From Saccharopolyspora dendranthemae (lineage in GTDB: Bacteria > Actinomycetota > Actinomycetes > Mycobacteriales > Pseudonocardiaceae), in contig NZ_VIWX01000001.1 in the NCBI RefSeq assembly GCF_007829955.1, forward strand, positions 868,001-932,000: a stretch of 64,000 nt of DNA, given 5' to 3'. Made by a program: the position numbers and the translations under genes. The notes under the pieces were generated by a model. The model saw only the letters and a list, made by a program, of their open reading frames with translations, was not told where the DNA came from and did no database searches. Positions 7,262 through 16,486 of the stretch are shown here, in pieces (the stretch's first letter is position 1; every line of letters begins with the position of its first letter).

Positions 7262-8122
7262 GTGCAAGACGCGACGACAGCCGGGCGGCCCGGCTCGCGA
7301 CGAGTGCGCAGCCTCGCGGTCCTCGGTGACTCCGTCGCCGCGGGCATGGGCGACCCGGTCGCGGGCGGCGGGTGGCGCGGCTTCGCCCCGCTGCTCGCCG
7401 AGGCCGTGGAACCCGCGCGCTTCACCAACCTCGCGAGCAGCGGCGCCCGTGTCGCCGACGTCCGGCGCGCCCAGCTGCCCGCTGCGCTGCGCGCGCGACC
7501 GGACGCGGCGGTGCTGATGATCGGCATGAACGACACGATGCGCTCGGACTTCGACGCCGCGCTGCTGCGGCAGCAGCTCGACCACGTGGTGTGCTCGCTG
7601 GTCGGAGCGGGCGCGGCCGTGGTGACCATCCGCTACCACGATCACGCGAGGGTGTTCCCGGTGCCGGGACCGCTGCGGAGGTTGCTGACCCGGCGCATCG
7701 AGGCGCTCAACCGCGTCCTCACCTCCGTCGCCGAGTCCCACGGCACCGCGATCGTGGACCTGGACCGCCTGCCGGGCGCCTACCACCCGGACGCGTGGAG
7801 CGTGGACCGGCTGCACCCCTCCGAGCTCGGGCACCGGATGCTCGCCGCGGCCTTCGCTGAAGGACTCGCCGGCCAGGGACTCGCCGTGCCCTCGCAGGTC
7901 GCGCTGACCTGCTCGGGCGGGGTTCCGGTGTCGCGGCTCGACCACGTGCGGTGGCTGCTGATCAAGGGCGTGCCGTGGCTGGCGGGCAGGGCCGGGGATC
8001 TGACGCGGTACTCGCTGATCTCGTTGCTGCGCGCGCTCTTCCGCAGGCGTCGGCACCCGTCGATCGCTCCAGCCCACGTGTGCCCGGCTAGCGACTCGCC
8101 CCAGGTGTGGCCGGCCGGTTGA
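7262..8122 (+). CDS. SGNH/GDSL-family hydrolase
   Basis: The protein has about 286 residues from the GTG at 7262. The SGNH blocks are clear: block I LAVLGDSVAAG with the nucleophile Ser, block III GMNDTMRSD, and block V DRLHPSELGH with the catalytic Asp and His. It probably hydrolyses an ester, lipid or acetyl group. No signal peptide is visible with this start. The C-terminus after about residue 225 is basic (LFRRRRHPS) and not part of the core fold. The gene converges on the rhamnosidase gene and their ends overlap by 35 nt. Start confidence is moderate because no strong ribosome binding site is adjacent. Confidence 0.78.
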   Translation: MQDATTAGRPGSRRVRSLAVLGDSVAAGMGDPVAGGGWRGFAPLLAEAVEPARFTNLASSGARVADVRRAQLPAALRARPDAAVLMIGMNDTMRSDFDAALLRQQLDHVVCSLVGAGAAVVTIRYHDHARVFPVPGPLRRLLTRRIEALNRVLTSVAESHGTAIVDLDRLPGAYHPDAWSVDRLHPSELGHRMLAAAFAEGLAGQGLAVPSQVALTCSGGVPVSRLDHVRWLLIKGVPWLAGRAGDLTRYSLISLLRALFRRRRHPSIAPAHVCPASDSPQVWPAG

Positions 8123-10718
8123 GGCCGTGCCGCCCACCCGGCAACCGGGTCGGCGGCTGTCCGGGCAAGCGCAGGGTGGCGACGCTGCCCGGCGGGACCT
8201 CCACCTCGAACTCCCAGGTGTCGTCGCGCCGTCGCCAGGCCACCCCGGCGTGCCCCTCGGGAGTCGAGTGGCGGACGTCCGCCCAGTTCACGCGCTCGTC
8301 CAGCACCGGTGCGACGTCGAAGGTCCGCCAACCGGGGCTGGTGGCCCGCAGTCCGCCGACGCGCTGCTGGATCCACGCGGAGGCGGCGCCGAGAAAGTAG
8401 TGGTTGTGGGAGCGGGCGGTCTCGTCCCACGACTCCATCAGGGTTTCCATCCCCAGCCGGTGCCAGACCCCCCACCCCGGCCGGTCCGGTTGGGTCGCCA
8501 CGGTCACGGCCAGATCGGCGCGCCCCACGTCGGCCAGCACGGCGAGCAGGTGCTTGGCGGCCACCGCCCCGCAGTCGAGATGCCCGTGGGTGCGCTCCTC
8601 GATGTCGTCGACGAGGCCGGCGCCCACCGCCCCGGCGACGTAAGCCGGAACGGCGCCGAAGGCCAGCGGCAGCACGTTCATCGACTGCCGGTAACCGGCT
8701 TCCGCCGACCGGTAGGTCCCGCTGGGCTCGTGGAAGTACTTCGCGTGGTAAGCGGCGGCGATGGTGCGCGCGGCGTCGCGGTAACTCTCCGCCTCACCCG
8801 TCATGCCGAGCGCGTGGCAGATGTCGGCGGTGCGGCTGGTGACGCGGTGGAGCATCATCGTCGCGGTCGGCTCGGGGCCTTCGGGCGCGTGCCAGTGCCC
8901 GGGGGAAAGCCAGTCGCCCCAGCTGTCTCCGTGCCACAGGCCGTCATCGGAGAGCTCCAGCAACCGGTCGGTGTAGGTGCGGACCGGGTCCTGGTAGCGC
9001 GCCAGCAGGGCCGGGTCGCCGTACTCCCAGTAGAGGTTCCACGGGATGAGCACCATGGAGGCGCTCCACGCAGGATCGGGTTCTCGCCCCCATCCGGGAG
9101 TGGGCACGATCATCGGGACCATCCCGGTCGCATCACGCGCGTCGACGTGGTCGTCGAGCCACTTGACCAGGAAGGACCGCAGGTCGAAGTGGTGCAGCAC
9201 GGCTTCGGTACCGAGGTGCGCGTCGGCGGTCCAGCCGTTCTTCTCGTACACCGGCGTGTCGGTCGGCACCCCGTGGAGGTTGTTCATGAAGGTGCGCGCG
9301 GTGGCCGCGTCGATCCAGCTCAGCGTCGAGTCCTCACAGCTGAACGATCCGTTCGCCGACACCTCTGCGCCCAGCCGCACGGCCCGCACCTCGCTCACCG
9401 AGGCCTCACCGCGGACCTGCACGCTCAGGTAGCGGAAACCCTTGTAGCTGAACCGCGGTTCCCACCGGACGGGTTCGGAACCCACCACGTACCGGTCGAC
9501 CTGCGACTCACCAGCGGCGAGCACGTTGTCACAGCGCACGGAGCCGTCCTCGGCGAGCTGCTCCGCGTAGCGCACGACGACCTCGGCTCCCGGAACACCG
9601 CTGATCGTGCACCGCACCCGGCCCGCGAGGATCGTGCCGAAGTCGTGGACCACGACGTCGCCGACGCGCGTTTCCCGCTGCGCCGTCCGGACTTCGGTGC
9701 GCCGGACGGGTGGTGCGGTCGCCTCCCGAAGCCGTCCGCCCGGAGGCGGTACGACGATCGCGCGCTCCCAGCGGGTTTCGGTGGACGCGTCGACGGTTTC
9801 CCCGGTGTAGAGCACGTCCTCGGTGGTCGTCCCGGCCGCGGCTTCCCAGTCCGGCCCCGACGCGACGACGTGCCGGGCGCCCTCGTCGTCGACGTGCTCC
9901 AGGTGCGCGAGCAGCACCGGTTCCCGGTGCCACGGCGCCAGGTTCCAGCCCCACGTGTTGGCTCCCCGCGCCGCGTAGAAGCCGCGCCCGAGTTCGGCGG
10001 TGAGCGTGTTGCGACCGGGTTCCAGGAATTCCGCGACCTGGTAGGTGCGGTGCAGGATCGTCTTGTCGTAGGCGGTCTGGGCGGGTTCGAGGACGTCCTC
10101 GGTCACCTCCCGCCCGTTGATCCGGAACACTCCGTAGCCGAGCCCCACCGCGGTCAGCCGAGCGTCGCGCGCTCCGCCGGGCACCTCGAAGGTGGTGCGG
10201 AACACCGGGTTCGGCGCGGGCACCGACTCCACCGCGATCGCACGGAGACCGGTCTCCTCGACCCCGTCGCGCGTCGCGACGCCCTCGATCGGCAGCGGCG
10301 AGACGCCGTCGTCGTCACCTGCGGGAGCGGGCGAGGAGCAGGTGCGCCAGCCGACCTCCCCGCTCTCCAGGGTGAGCCGGACCTCGTAGTCCCCGGGGCC
10401 AGCGGGTTCGGGCAGCTCGAGGTAGTGCGCGAACCGGTCCCACCGGAACCCGCCGATCTCCACAGCGGCGCTCACGAGCACGGCACCTCCGGAGTCGCGC
10501 AGCTCGAGCCGTCCGCGCGGTTCTCCTCCGCAGACCAGGTCGACGCAGACCGCGGTGAACCTCCCCGGTGCGGTGAAGGTCTGCCCCAACCGCTCCCCCG
10601 GTCTCGTCCAGGCGATCTCGTCGGAGTCGATCGAGCGCCGGATCCGGTGAGCCGGGTCGGTCCACCTGCCGATCCAGCACGCCGAGTTCTCGATTCCTCC
10701 TGAGGACTGCGGTTCCAC
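8088..10718 (-). CDS. GH78 family alpha-L-rhamnosidase
   Basis: The protein has 876 residues. The N-terminal beta-sandwich domains include ACWIGRWTDPAHR and a Bac_rhamnosid_N-type stretch. A long (alpha/alpha)6 barrel follows, with VYEKNGWTADAHLGTE, the counterpart of the family's RDERLGWTGDAQ segment. It also has GDSWGDWLSPGHW, and ends with a C-terminal beta domain (FDVAPVLDERVNW). It should release terminal L-rhamnose from rhamnosides. There is no signal peptide, so it probably acts inside the cell on imported glycosides. It lies 21 nt downstream of an MFS transporter gene on the same strand, which suggests uptake and cleavage by one operon. Confidence 0.9.
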   Translation of the reverse strand: MEPQSSGGIENSACWIGRWTDPAHRIRRSIDSDEIAWTRPGERLGQTFTAPGRFTAVCVDLVCGGEPRGRLELRDSGGAVLVSAAVEIGGFRWDRFAHYLELPEPAGPGDYEVRLTLESGEVGWRTCSSPAPAGDDDGVSPLPIEGVATRDGVEETGLRAIAVESVPAPNPVFRTTFEVPGGARDARLTAVGLGYGVFRINGREVTEDVLEPAQTAYDKTILHRTYQVAEFLEPGRNTLTAELGRGFYAARGANTWGWNLAPWHREPVLLAHLEHVDDEGARHVVASGPDWEAAAGTTTEDVLYTGETVDASTETRWERAIVVPPPGGRLREATAPPVRRTEVRTAQRETRVGDVVVHDFGTILAGRVRCTISGVPGAEVVVRYAEQLAEDGSVRCDNVLAAGESQVDRYVVGSEPVRWEPRFSYKGFRYLSVQVRGEASVSEVRAVRLGAEVSANGSFSCEDSTLSWIDAATARTFMNNLHGVPTDTPVYEKNGWTADAHLGTEAVLHHFDLRSFLVKWLDDHVDARDATGMVPMIVPTPGWGREPDPAWSASMVLIPWNLYWEYGDPALLARYQDPVRTYTDRLLELSDDGLWHGDSWGDWLSPGHWHAPEGPEPTATMMLHRVTSRTADICHALGMTGEAESYRDAARTIAAAYHAKYFHEPSGTYRSAEAGYRQSMNVLPLAFGAVPAYVAGAVGAGLVDDIEERTHGHLDCGAVAAKHLLAVLADVGRADLAVTVATQPDRPGWGVWHRLGMETLMESWDETARSHNHYFLGAASAWIQQRVGGLRATSPGWRTFDVAPVLDERVNWADVRHSTPEGHAGVAWRRRDDTWEFEVEVPPGSVATLRLPGQPPTRLPGGRHGLNRPATPGASR

Positions 10719-10739
10719 GAGATCCTTTCGCCGTGCGTT

Positions 10740-11984
10740 TCAGTGATCGACCACGGCGAGCTGCCGCGCGCCGGGAAGCCGCGGTATCCAGAGCACGCCG
10801 ATGCCACCGGCCAGGACGGCCAGGACCGCGACCCCGGCGAAGGTCAGCGCGGGACTCGCCGAAGCCAGTGCCGGAGTCCCGAAGCCGACCAGGGCGGCCA
10901 CGACGCGGCCGAACGCGATCGTGGTTCCCTGCGCCGTTCCGCGCAGCAGGGTCGGGAACGACTCCTGCGACCACACCTTGTAGATGGTCTCGCCGGCGAA
11001 GGAGTTGCCCAGTCCGGACAGCAGCAGCGTCACCAGCAGCGAGAACTCGCTGAAGCCCACCAGCAGCGGGAAGATCCACGCCAGCACGATGAGCACCGAG
11101 CCGGCGACGAACATGTGCGGGCGCGCAGCGGTGTCGACGAACCGCATGAACACGAATCCGGCCAGCAGGCCCACCCCGAGCCCGATGGTGCTCACCAGCG
11201 AGTACGTCGCGACTTCACCACCACCGACGTTGACGTAGAGGAACGAGCCGAACTGACCCATGGTGTTCGCGCCGACGTTCCACATCGCGTAGTACAGCCC
11301 CGTCGCCACCACGCCCACCAGCAGTGGTGGCCGGATCAGCTGAGCCAGGTCGCGGAACCGGACCGACTCGCCGCCCTCGACGGCGCGGCGCGCGGCCTGC
11401 CACTCGGCGGATTCCCGCATCGTCAGCCGCAATCCCAGGACGATCAGCGCGACCACGACCAGATAGCCGAACAGCACTCGTCCACCGGCAGCGCCGAAGC
11501 CCGACAGCACCGCGCTGATCAGCATCGTCACCGCGATGCCGATGTTCCACAGGACCGAGGAGAACACGACGAGAGTGGCCTTCTTCCCCTCCGGCGCCTG
11601 TTCGTTGATCATCGCCAGCGACACGGGCAGGTCCGCCCCGATCGCCAGTCCGATGACCACCGCACCGGCGAGCAGCGGCGCCGGTCCACCGGCGACGGCC
11701 AGCAGCGCGGCGCCGAGCGCGTAGACCACCATCGACCAGGTGAACACGCGGCGACGCCCGAACCTGTCGCCGAGCCGGCCCCCGAACAGCGCGCCCAACG
11801 CGAAGGCCATCGTCTGCGAACCGAGGACGAGCCCGATCTGCGCTTCCGAGAGCCCCATGTCCTCGGCGTAGAGCGTGCCGACGACGATCCCGGCCGACAC
11901 CAGCGCACTGGAGTCGAGGAACGAGGCCATCCCGGCGAGAAGCGCGGTGCGCCAGGGGCGCACCGGTGTCGGGGTGCTGTCCAT
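10740..11984 (-). CDS. MFS transporter, sugar-porter-like, paired with rhamnosidase
   Basis: The protein has 414 residues from ATG 11984, which has GGAGAG 5 nt upstream. An in-frame TTG at 12044 is the alternative. Twelve hydrophobic segments are visible, with the loop 2-3 signature GGRLGDRFGRRRVFTW and the repeat-related region MRFVDTAARP. The mid-chain segment around EQAPEGKKATLV resembles sugar or aromatic-acid porters. The gap to the rhamnosidase start is only 21 nt, so the likely cargo is a rhamnose-containing glycoside. That is inferred from context, not from substrate-site residues. Confidence 0.85.
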   Translation of the reverse strand: MDSTPTPVRPWRTALLAGMASFLDSSALVSAGIVVGTLYAEDMGLSEAQIGLVLGSQTMAFALGALFGGRLGDRFGRRRVFTWSMVVYALGAALLAVAGGPAPLLAGAVVIGLAIGADLPVSLAMINEQAPEGKKATLVVFSSVLWNIGIAVTMLISAVLSGFGAAGGRVLFGYLVVVALIVLGLRLTMRESAEWQAARRAVEGGESVRFRDLAQLIRPPLLVGVVATGLYYAMWNVGANTMGQFGSFLYVNVGGGEVATYSLVSTIGLGVGLLAGFVFMRFVDTAARPHMFVAGSVLIVLAWIFPLLVGFSEFSLLVTLLLSGLGNSFAGETIYKVWSQESFPTLLRGTAQGTTIAFGRVVAALVGFGTPALASASPALTFAGVAVLAVLAGGIGVLWIPRLPGARQLAVVDH

Positions 11985-12292
11985 CGAGCTCTCCACGGTC
12001 GATGTTCCACCGATCTCTCGCAGCGTGAGCGGATCACGAAGCAAGTCCCGCGGGTCTCATGCTAACGATCGACGGCCGCCTCCGGTTCGGAAGATCGGGT
12101 GACTGTCGACGTCTGGGAAAAGCGGCATCGGAATCCGTGATCACCTGTGGATTCGTCCATCGTGGTCGCTCAATGGTGTTGTGTTTAGGTCAGTTTCGCA
12201 GAGTGACCGAACATCTCACCGGATCGTGCGTCCGTTTTCCGTCGCCATTCCGTTCGACCGTGCGGCACAATGGGAATACCAGTTCGAATGGA

Positions 12293-12327
12293 CTTGCTCT
12301 TTGACAACTCAACAGTGGGAAACCAGC
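12293..12327. repeat. TTTGACAACTC motif, copy 1
   Basis: CTTGCTCTTTGACAACTC is followed by AACAGTGGGAAACCAGC. A near-identical stretch is at 63098-63133. TGGGAATACCAG, present in copy 2, also occurs just upstream here at 12271-12282. Confidence 0.55.
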
Positions 12328-12345
12328 ATCCCGGACCGCTCCGGG

Positions 12346-12377
12346 GACGAGCGAGGACGACCGTCCTACCGCTCGTC
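12346..12377 (-). terminator. Hairpin after acyl-CoA ligase gene
   Basis: GACGAGCG (12346-12353) pairs with CGCTCGTC (12370-12377), with an inner GGAC/GTCC. It begins 15 nt past the ligase stop. Confidence 0.5.
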
Positions 12378-12391
12378 AAACCCGTTCACGC

Positions 12392-13909
12392 TCAACGAGA
12401 GGAGCGCAGCCGTGCTTTCTGCACCTTCCCCGAACCCGTCTTCGGCAACCCGTCCACGACGTGGAGCTCCCGCGGGATCTTGTACTTCGCCAGCCGCGAG
12501 GCCAGGAATTCCCGCAGCGCGTCCAACGTCGGCCGCTCACCCGATCCGCACACCACGTACGCGCACCCGACCTCGCCCCACGTGGGGTCGGGCACTCCGA
12601 TCACCGCCACCTCGAGCACCGAGGGGTGGGCGAAGATCGCGTTCTCCACCTCTGCGGGGTACACGTTCTCGCCCCCGGAGATGAACATGTCCTTGACCCT
12701 GTCCACGACGTAGAGGTGTCCCTCGTCGTCCAGCTTCGCCACGTCCCCGGAGCGGAACCACCCGTCGTCGGTGCGCGACGCCGCCGTGGCCTCGGCGTCC
12801 CGCCAGTACCCCGGGCTCACGTTCGGTCCCTTGACCAGCACCTCGCCCGGCTCGCCCGGCGCTGCACCGCCACCATCGCCCCGCACCACGCGGACGCTGG
12901 TGAACATGGTCGGCACGCCCGCCGACCCGACCTTGCGCGCGCTCTCGTTCCCCTCGAGAAAGGTTGCTCCCGGCGCTGTTTCGGTCATCCCGTAGCCCTG
13001 GCAGAACACGAGCCCGCGGTCCTGGAAGGTGCGGATGAGCGATTCCGGCACGGTGGAACCACCGGTCATCACCGTGCGCACCGACGACAGGTCCGCCGAC
13101 GCCCACCGGGGAGATCCCGCCAGTCCCGCGAACATCGTGGTGACACCGAACAGCATCGTGATGCGCTCGCGCTCGATCAGGTCGTAGGCCAGGTCCACGT
13201 CCCAGCCCGGCAGGATCACCGCGCACCCGCCCTTGAGCAGCGTCGGCAGCAGGCACTGGTTCAGCGCGGCCACGTGGAACAGCGGCGAGCTGATCAGCGT
13301 GCGCTCCTGACTGGTGATGTCCACGCCCACCAGCAGGTTGTAGGTGTTCCACACCAGGTTGGCGTGGCTGAGCATCGCGCCCTTGGGCCGCCCGGTCGTA
13401 CCGGAGGTGTAGAGGATCAGCGCGATGTCCTCGCCGCGCACCGCCGCGTCCGCGGTCACCGGGTCGTTCTCGCCCTCGTGCAACCACGTCTCGTAGTCGA
13501 GCTGGCCGTCGTCTGGCTCCTCCACCGCCACCACCGCACCCGGCAGGTCGTCGAGCGCGCGGACCACGTCCCGCGATCCCGGCCCGTAGATCAGCACCTC
13601 CGGCTCCGAATCCCCCAGCACGTAGGCGATCTCAGGAGCCGCCAGCCGGAAGTTCAGCGGCACGAAGATCGCGCCGAGCCGGTGTGCGGCGAACATCGCC
13701 TCGACGAACGACGGGTGGTTGGTACCGAGATAGGCGACCCTGCTGCCCGGCTTCACACCGGCAGCGCGGAGCCGGTCGGCCAGTCGCGCGACCCGATCGG
13801 CCAGCTCCGCGTAGGTCAACGACCGCTCGCCGAAGACCACGGCCGTGCGGCCCGGCGTCATCGCGGCCCGGCGGGGGATCCAGGCGCCCACGCCTTCGTG
13901 CTCGGTCAC
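12392..13909 (-). CDS. AMP-forming acyl-CoA synthetase (FadD-like)
   Basis: The protein has 505 residues if it starts at GTG 13909, which has a GGGAGG 4-5 nt upstream. An ATG at 14017 would add 36 residues but has no better signal. ANL-superfamily motifs are present in order: the P-loop-like LYTSGTTGRPKGAMLSH, QGYGMTETAPG, the hinge DGWFRSGDVAKLD and the catalytic lysine in KTGSGKVQK at the C-terminus. It adenylates a carboxylic acid and forms its CoA thioester. Chain length or aromatic preference cannot be read from the sequence. It stands alone, with a hairpin downstream. Confidence 0.88.
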   Translation of the reverse strand: MTEHEGVGAWIPRRAAMTPGRTAVVFGERSLTYAELADRVARLADRLRAAGVKPGSRVAYLGTNHPSFVEAMFAAHRLGAIFVPLNFRLAAPEIAYVLGDSEPEVLIYGPGSRDVVRALDDLPGAVVAVEEPDDGQLDYETWLHEGENDPVTADAAVRGEDIALILYTSGTTGRPKGAMLSHANLVWNTYNLLVGVDITSQERTLISSPLFHVAALNQCLLPTLLKGGCAVILPGWDVDLAYDLIERERITMLFGVTTMFAGLAGSPRWASADLSSVRTVMTGGSTVPESLIRTFQDRGLVFCQGYGMTETAPGATFLEGNESARKVGSAGVPTMFTSVRVVRGDGGGAAPGEPGEVLVKGPNVSPGYWRDAEATAASRTDDGWFRSGDVAKLDDEGHLYVVDRVKDMFISGGENVYPAEVENAIFAHPSVLEVAVIGVPDPTWGEVGCAYVVCGSGERPTLDALREFLASRLAKYKIPRELHVVDGLPKTGSGKVQKARLRSSR

Positions 13910-14054
13910 GTCGCCTCCCGCGGTGGTTCCGGCGTCGGCCCGCAACGCGATCAGCGGTCGACGACCGGGAAAACGCCTCAGCGCGAAGAACATAAGACGG
14001 CGCACGAGATCGGTCAAAGGGCCGTTCTCATTCCCCGGAAGGAAGCCGGCCCGA

Positions 14055-16472
14055 TCACCGGCGGCGGTTCGTGCCGCGCGTCGGCACCGCGTCGGTCGGG
14101 TCCTCGGGCCACGGGTGCTTCGGGTAGCGGCCGCGGAGTTCAGCCCGGACCTGCGGGTACCCGTTCCGCCAGAACGATTCGAGATCCCCGGTGACGGCCG
14201 CGGGGCGACCGGCAGGAGACAGCAGATGCAACACCACCGGAACCCGGCCTTCGGCGATGCGCGGCGCCTGCCGCCAGCCGAAGACCTCCTGCAGCTTGAC
14301 GGGCAGGGCGGGCTGTTCCGCTCCGTAGTCGACCCGGATGTGCGAACCGGTGGGCACCTCGATGCGGTCCGGCGCCAGCTCGTCCAAGCGCCCCGCCTGC
14401 GACCACGGGATCAACCTCCGCAACGCCTCCCCCGCGGACAGGCGCAGGTCCGCACGACGTCGCGCTCGCGACAGCTCCGGTTCCAGCCAGTGCTCCGCCG
14501 CCGCGAGCAGGGACTCGTCGTCGGTGGCCGGCCAGGGCTCGCCGATCGCCCCGCACAGGAACCCGAGGCGTTGCCGCAACCGGCGGGCGTCATCGTTCCA
14601 CCGGAGGAGGCCGAGCGATTCCGTCCGCAACCCCTCCAGCAGCGCCTCGCGGACGCGGTGCGGTTCGGGATCGCGCAGCGCCCGCGTGGCCAGCGCGATC
14701 GCGCCCAACCGCTCCACCCGGACGGCCCGCACGTCCCCGTCGGCCCAGCCGATCTCGTCCTCGCGGCTCACCAGTGCAGGGGCGGCGCGGAGAGCGAGTG
14801 CTTCGTCCGCGGTCGCGGCGAGCCGGACGACCCCGGTGGAACGGCCTGGCGAACGATCCGCGACCGCCACGGCGAGCCATTCCGACCCGCGCAGCGCGGA
14901 TCCGCCGGGGAGCTCGACCGCCGTGCCCGAGGCCATCAGGTACGTGGCGGAGTCCTCGTCACGCCTGCGCGCCAGTCGCTCCGGCTGCGCCAGCGCCACC
15001 ACCAGCGCCGCGTCCCCGCCCCGGCCAGGCGCGTCCGGCACCTGCGAGGCGAGCCTGCGGGCCTCGTCCCGCCACCGCTTGGCACCGGGCCCGCCGCGAC
15101 GCAGCCGGGACAGCGCACTGGACACATCGGTTTCGCTGGTCAGGTTGTCGTTGTCGAGCAGCGCGACGACCTCGGCCGCGAGATCGCTGCCCGCGCTGTC
15201 CGCGCCGTCGAGCAGGGCCCGCGCGAGTCGCGGGTGCAGGCCGAGCCCGGCCATCCGCCTCCCCCGCTCGGTGACGGCACCCGATTCGTCGAGCGCGCCG
15301 AGACCTCGAAGGACCTCGCGACCCGCGGCCAGCGCTCCGCTCGGCGGGGCGTCCCACCACGACAGCGCCGAACCGTCGGGAGTGCCCCAGCAGGCCAGTT
15401 CCAGTGCGAGCCGGGTGAGTTCAGCGGTGCGGATCTCCGGCTCCGGGTAGGCGGGCAGCGTCGAGTGCTCGTGCTCCGGCCAGCATCGGTACACCGACCC
15501 CGGCCCCTGCCTGCCGGCACGGCCTGCTCGCTGCTCGGCGACCGCGGCGGACACCCGCACGGTCGCCAGCCCGGACAAACCCCGCCGGGTGTCGACCCGG
15601 GACACCCGGGCGAGCCCGGAATCGACCACGGCCCGCACTCCGGGCACGGTCAGGCTGGACTCCGCGATCGCGGTGGCCAGCACGACCCGCCTACGGTCGC
15701 CCTCGCGCAACGCGCTGTCCTGCTGCGCGTGCGCCTGACGCCCGTGCAGCGGCACGACGTCCACATCGGACAGATCGGCGAGCTGCTCGGCGACGCGACG
15801 GATCTCGCCTGCTCCCGGCAGGAACACGAGCACATCACCGTCCTGTTCGGACAGTGATCGGCAAGTCGCGCGGGAGACCACCGATTCCGTCCGCTCACCG
15901 CGCTGCGGCGCCACGTGCGCCACCCGAACCGGGTACGTGCGAGCTTCGGCGTGCAGCACCGGGGCACCTGCGAGCAGTTCGGACACGCGCTCGGCCGCCA
16001 CCGTCGCCGAGGTCGCCAGCACCTTCAGATCAGGACGCAGCCCCTCCCTCGCGTCCAGCAGCAGCGAGAGCAGCAGATCGGCGTCGAGATGACGTTCGTG
16101 GCATTCGTCGAGCACGACCACGTCCACGCCCGCCAGCTCCGGGTCGGCCTGCAGCCGGCGCACCAGCAGACCCGAGGTCACCACCTCGACGACGGTGTCC
16201 CGCCCTCGCCTGCGCTCACCTCGCACCGAGTAGCCGACCCGGTGCCCGACCTGCTCCCCCAGCAGCTCGGCCATGCGCCCGGCGGCCGCTCGGGTCGCCA
16301 GCCGTCGCGGTTCGGCGACCACGACCCGGAGCCCGGCCTCCGCCAGCGCCAAGGGCACGAGGGTGGTCTTGCCGGTACCCGGCGGAGCGACGAGAACGGC
16401 CGTGCCGTGCGCGGTCAACGCCGAGGTGACCTCACCCAGGACCGGGCGGACCGGGAGATCGGGGAACTCCAT
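14055..16472 (-). CDS. hrpB: ATP-dependent RNA helicase HrpB
   Basis: The protein has 805 residues from ATG 16472, the usual length for HrpB. Helicase motifs are Walker A APPGTGKTT, DECHER (DEAH-box motif II), ATSATVAAERV (motif III) and QRAGRAGRQGPG (motif VI). An HA2-like region and the HrpB-specific C-terminal domain follow, with WRQAPRIAEGRVPVVLHLLSPAGRP near the end. It belongs to the DExH helicases with probable RNA substrates. The start lies 14 nt beyond the stop of the upstream amidohydrolase gene, so they are probably co-transcribed. Confidence 0.92.
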   Translation of the reverse strand: MEFPDLPVRPVLGEVTSALTAHGTAVLVAPPGTGKTTLVPLALAEAGLRVVVAEPRRLATRAAAGRMAELLGEQVGHRVGYSVRGERRRGRDTVVEVVTSGLLVRRLQADPELAGVDVVVLDECHERHLDADLLLSLLLDAREGLRPDLKVLATSATVAAERVSELLAGAPVLHAEARTYPVRVAHVAPQRGERTESVVSRATCRSLSEQDGDVLVFLPGAGEIRRVAEQLADLSDVDVVPLHGRQAHAQQDSALREGDRRRVVLATAIAESSLTVPGVRAVVDSGLARVSRVDTRRGLSGLATVRVSAAVAEQRAGRAGRQGPGSVYRCWPEHEHSTLPAYPEPEIRTAELTRLALELACWGTPDGSALSWWDAPPSGALAAGREVLRGLGALDESGAVTERGRRMAGLGLHPRLARALLDGADSAGSDLAAEVVALLDNDNLTSETDVSSALSRLRRGGPGAKRWRDEARRLASQVPDAPGRGGDAALVVALAQPERLARRRDEDSATYLMASGTAVELPGGSALRGSEWLAVAVADRSPGRSTGVVRLAATADEALALRAAPALVSREDEIGWADGDVRAVRVERLGAIALATRALRDPEPHRVREALLEGLRTESLGLLRWNDDARRLRQRLGFLCGAIGEPWPATDDESLLAAAEHWLEPELSRARRRADLRLSAGEALRRLIPWSQAGRLDELAPDRIEVPTGSHIRVDYGAEQPALPVKLQEVFGWRQAPRIAEGRVPVVLHLLSPAGRPAAVTGDLESFWRNGYPQVRAELRGRYPKHPWPEDPTDAVPTRGTNRRR

Positions 16473-16486
16473 CGACGGCGCCGGAC

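Larger units (their letters stand above)
11985..12391. other. Intergenic region with repeat motif and terminator
   Basis: These 407 bp lie between the MFS start and the acyl-CoA ligase stop. They hold a stem (12346-12377), a small CCCGGA-CCGC-TCCGGG hairpin at about 12331-12346, and one copy of the CTTGCTCTTTGACAACTC motif (12293-12327). They should also hold the promoter for the MFS-rhamnosidase pair, which I could not place. I see no gene. Confidence 0.6.

Noticed and set aside
8127..10703. 858-codon open frame antisense to the rhamnosidase gene
   Set aside because: The minus strand carries clear GH78 domains. The antisense product has no known motif and the low-complexity make-up of a shadow frame.
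12293..12327. rRNA operon leader or processing site
   Set aside because: TTTGACAACTC is reminiscent of actinobacterial rrn leader sequence, but no rRNA follows either copy.
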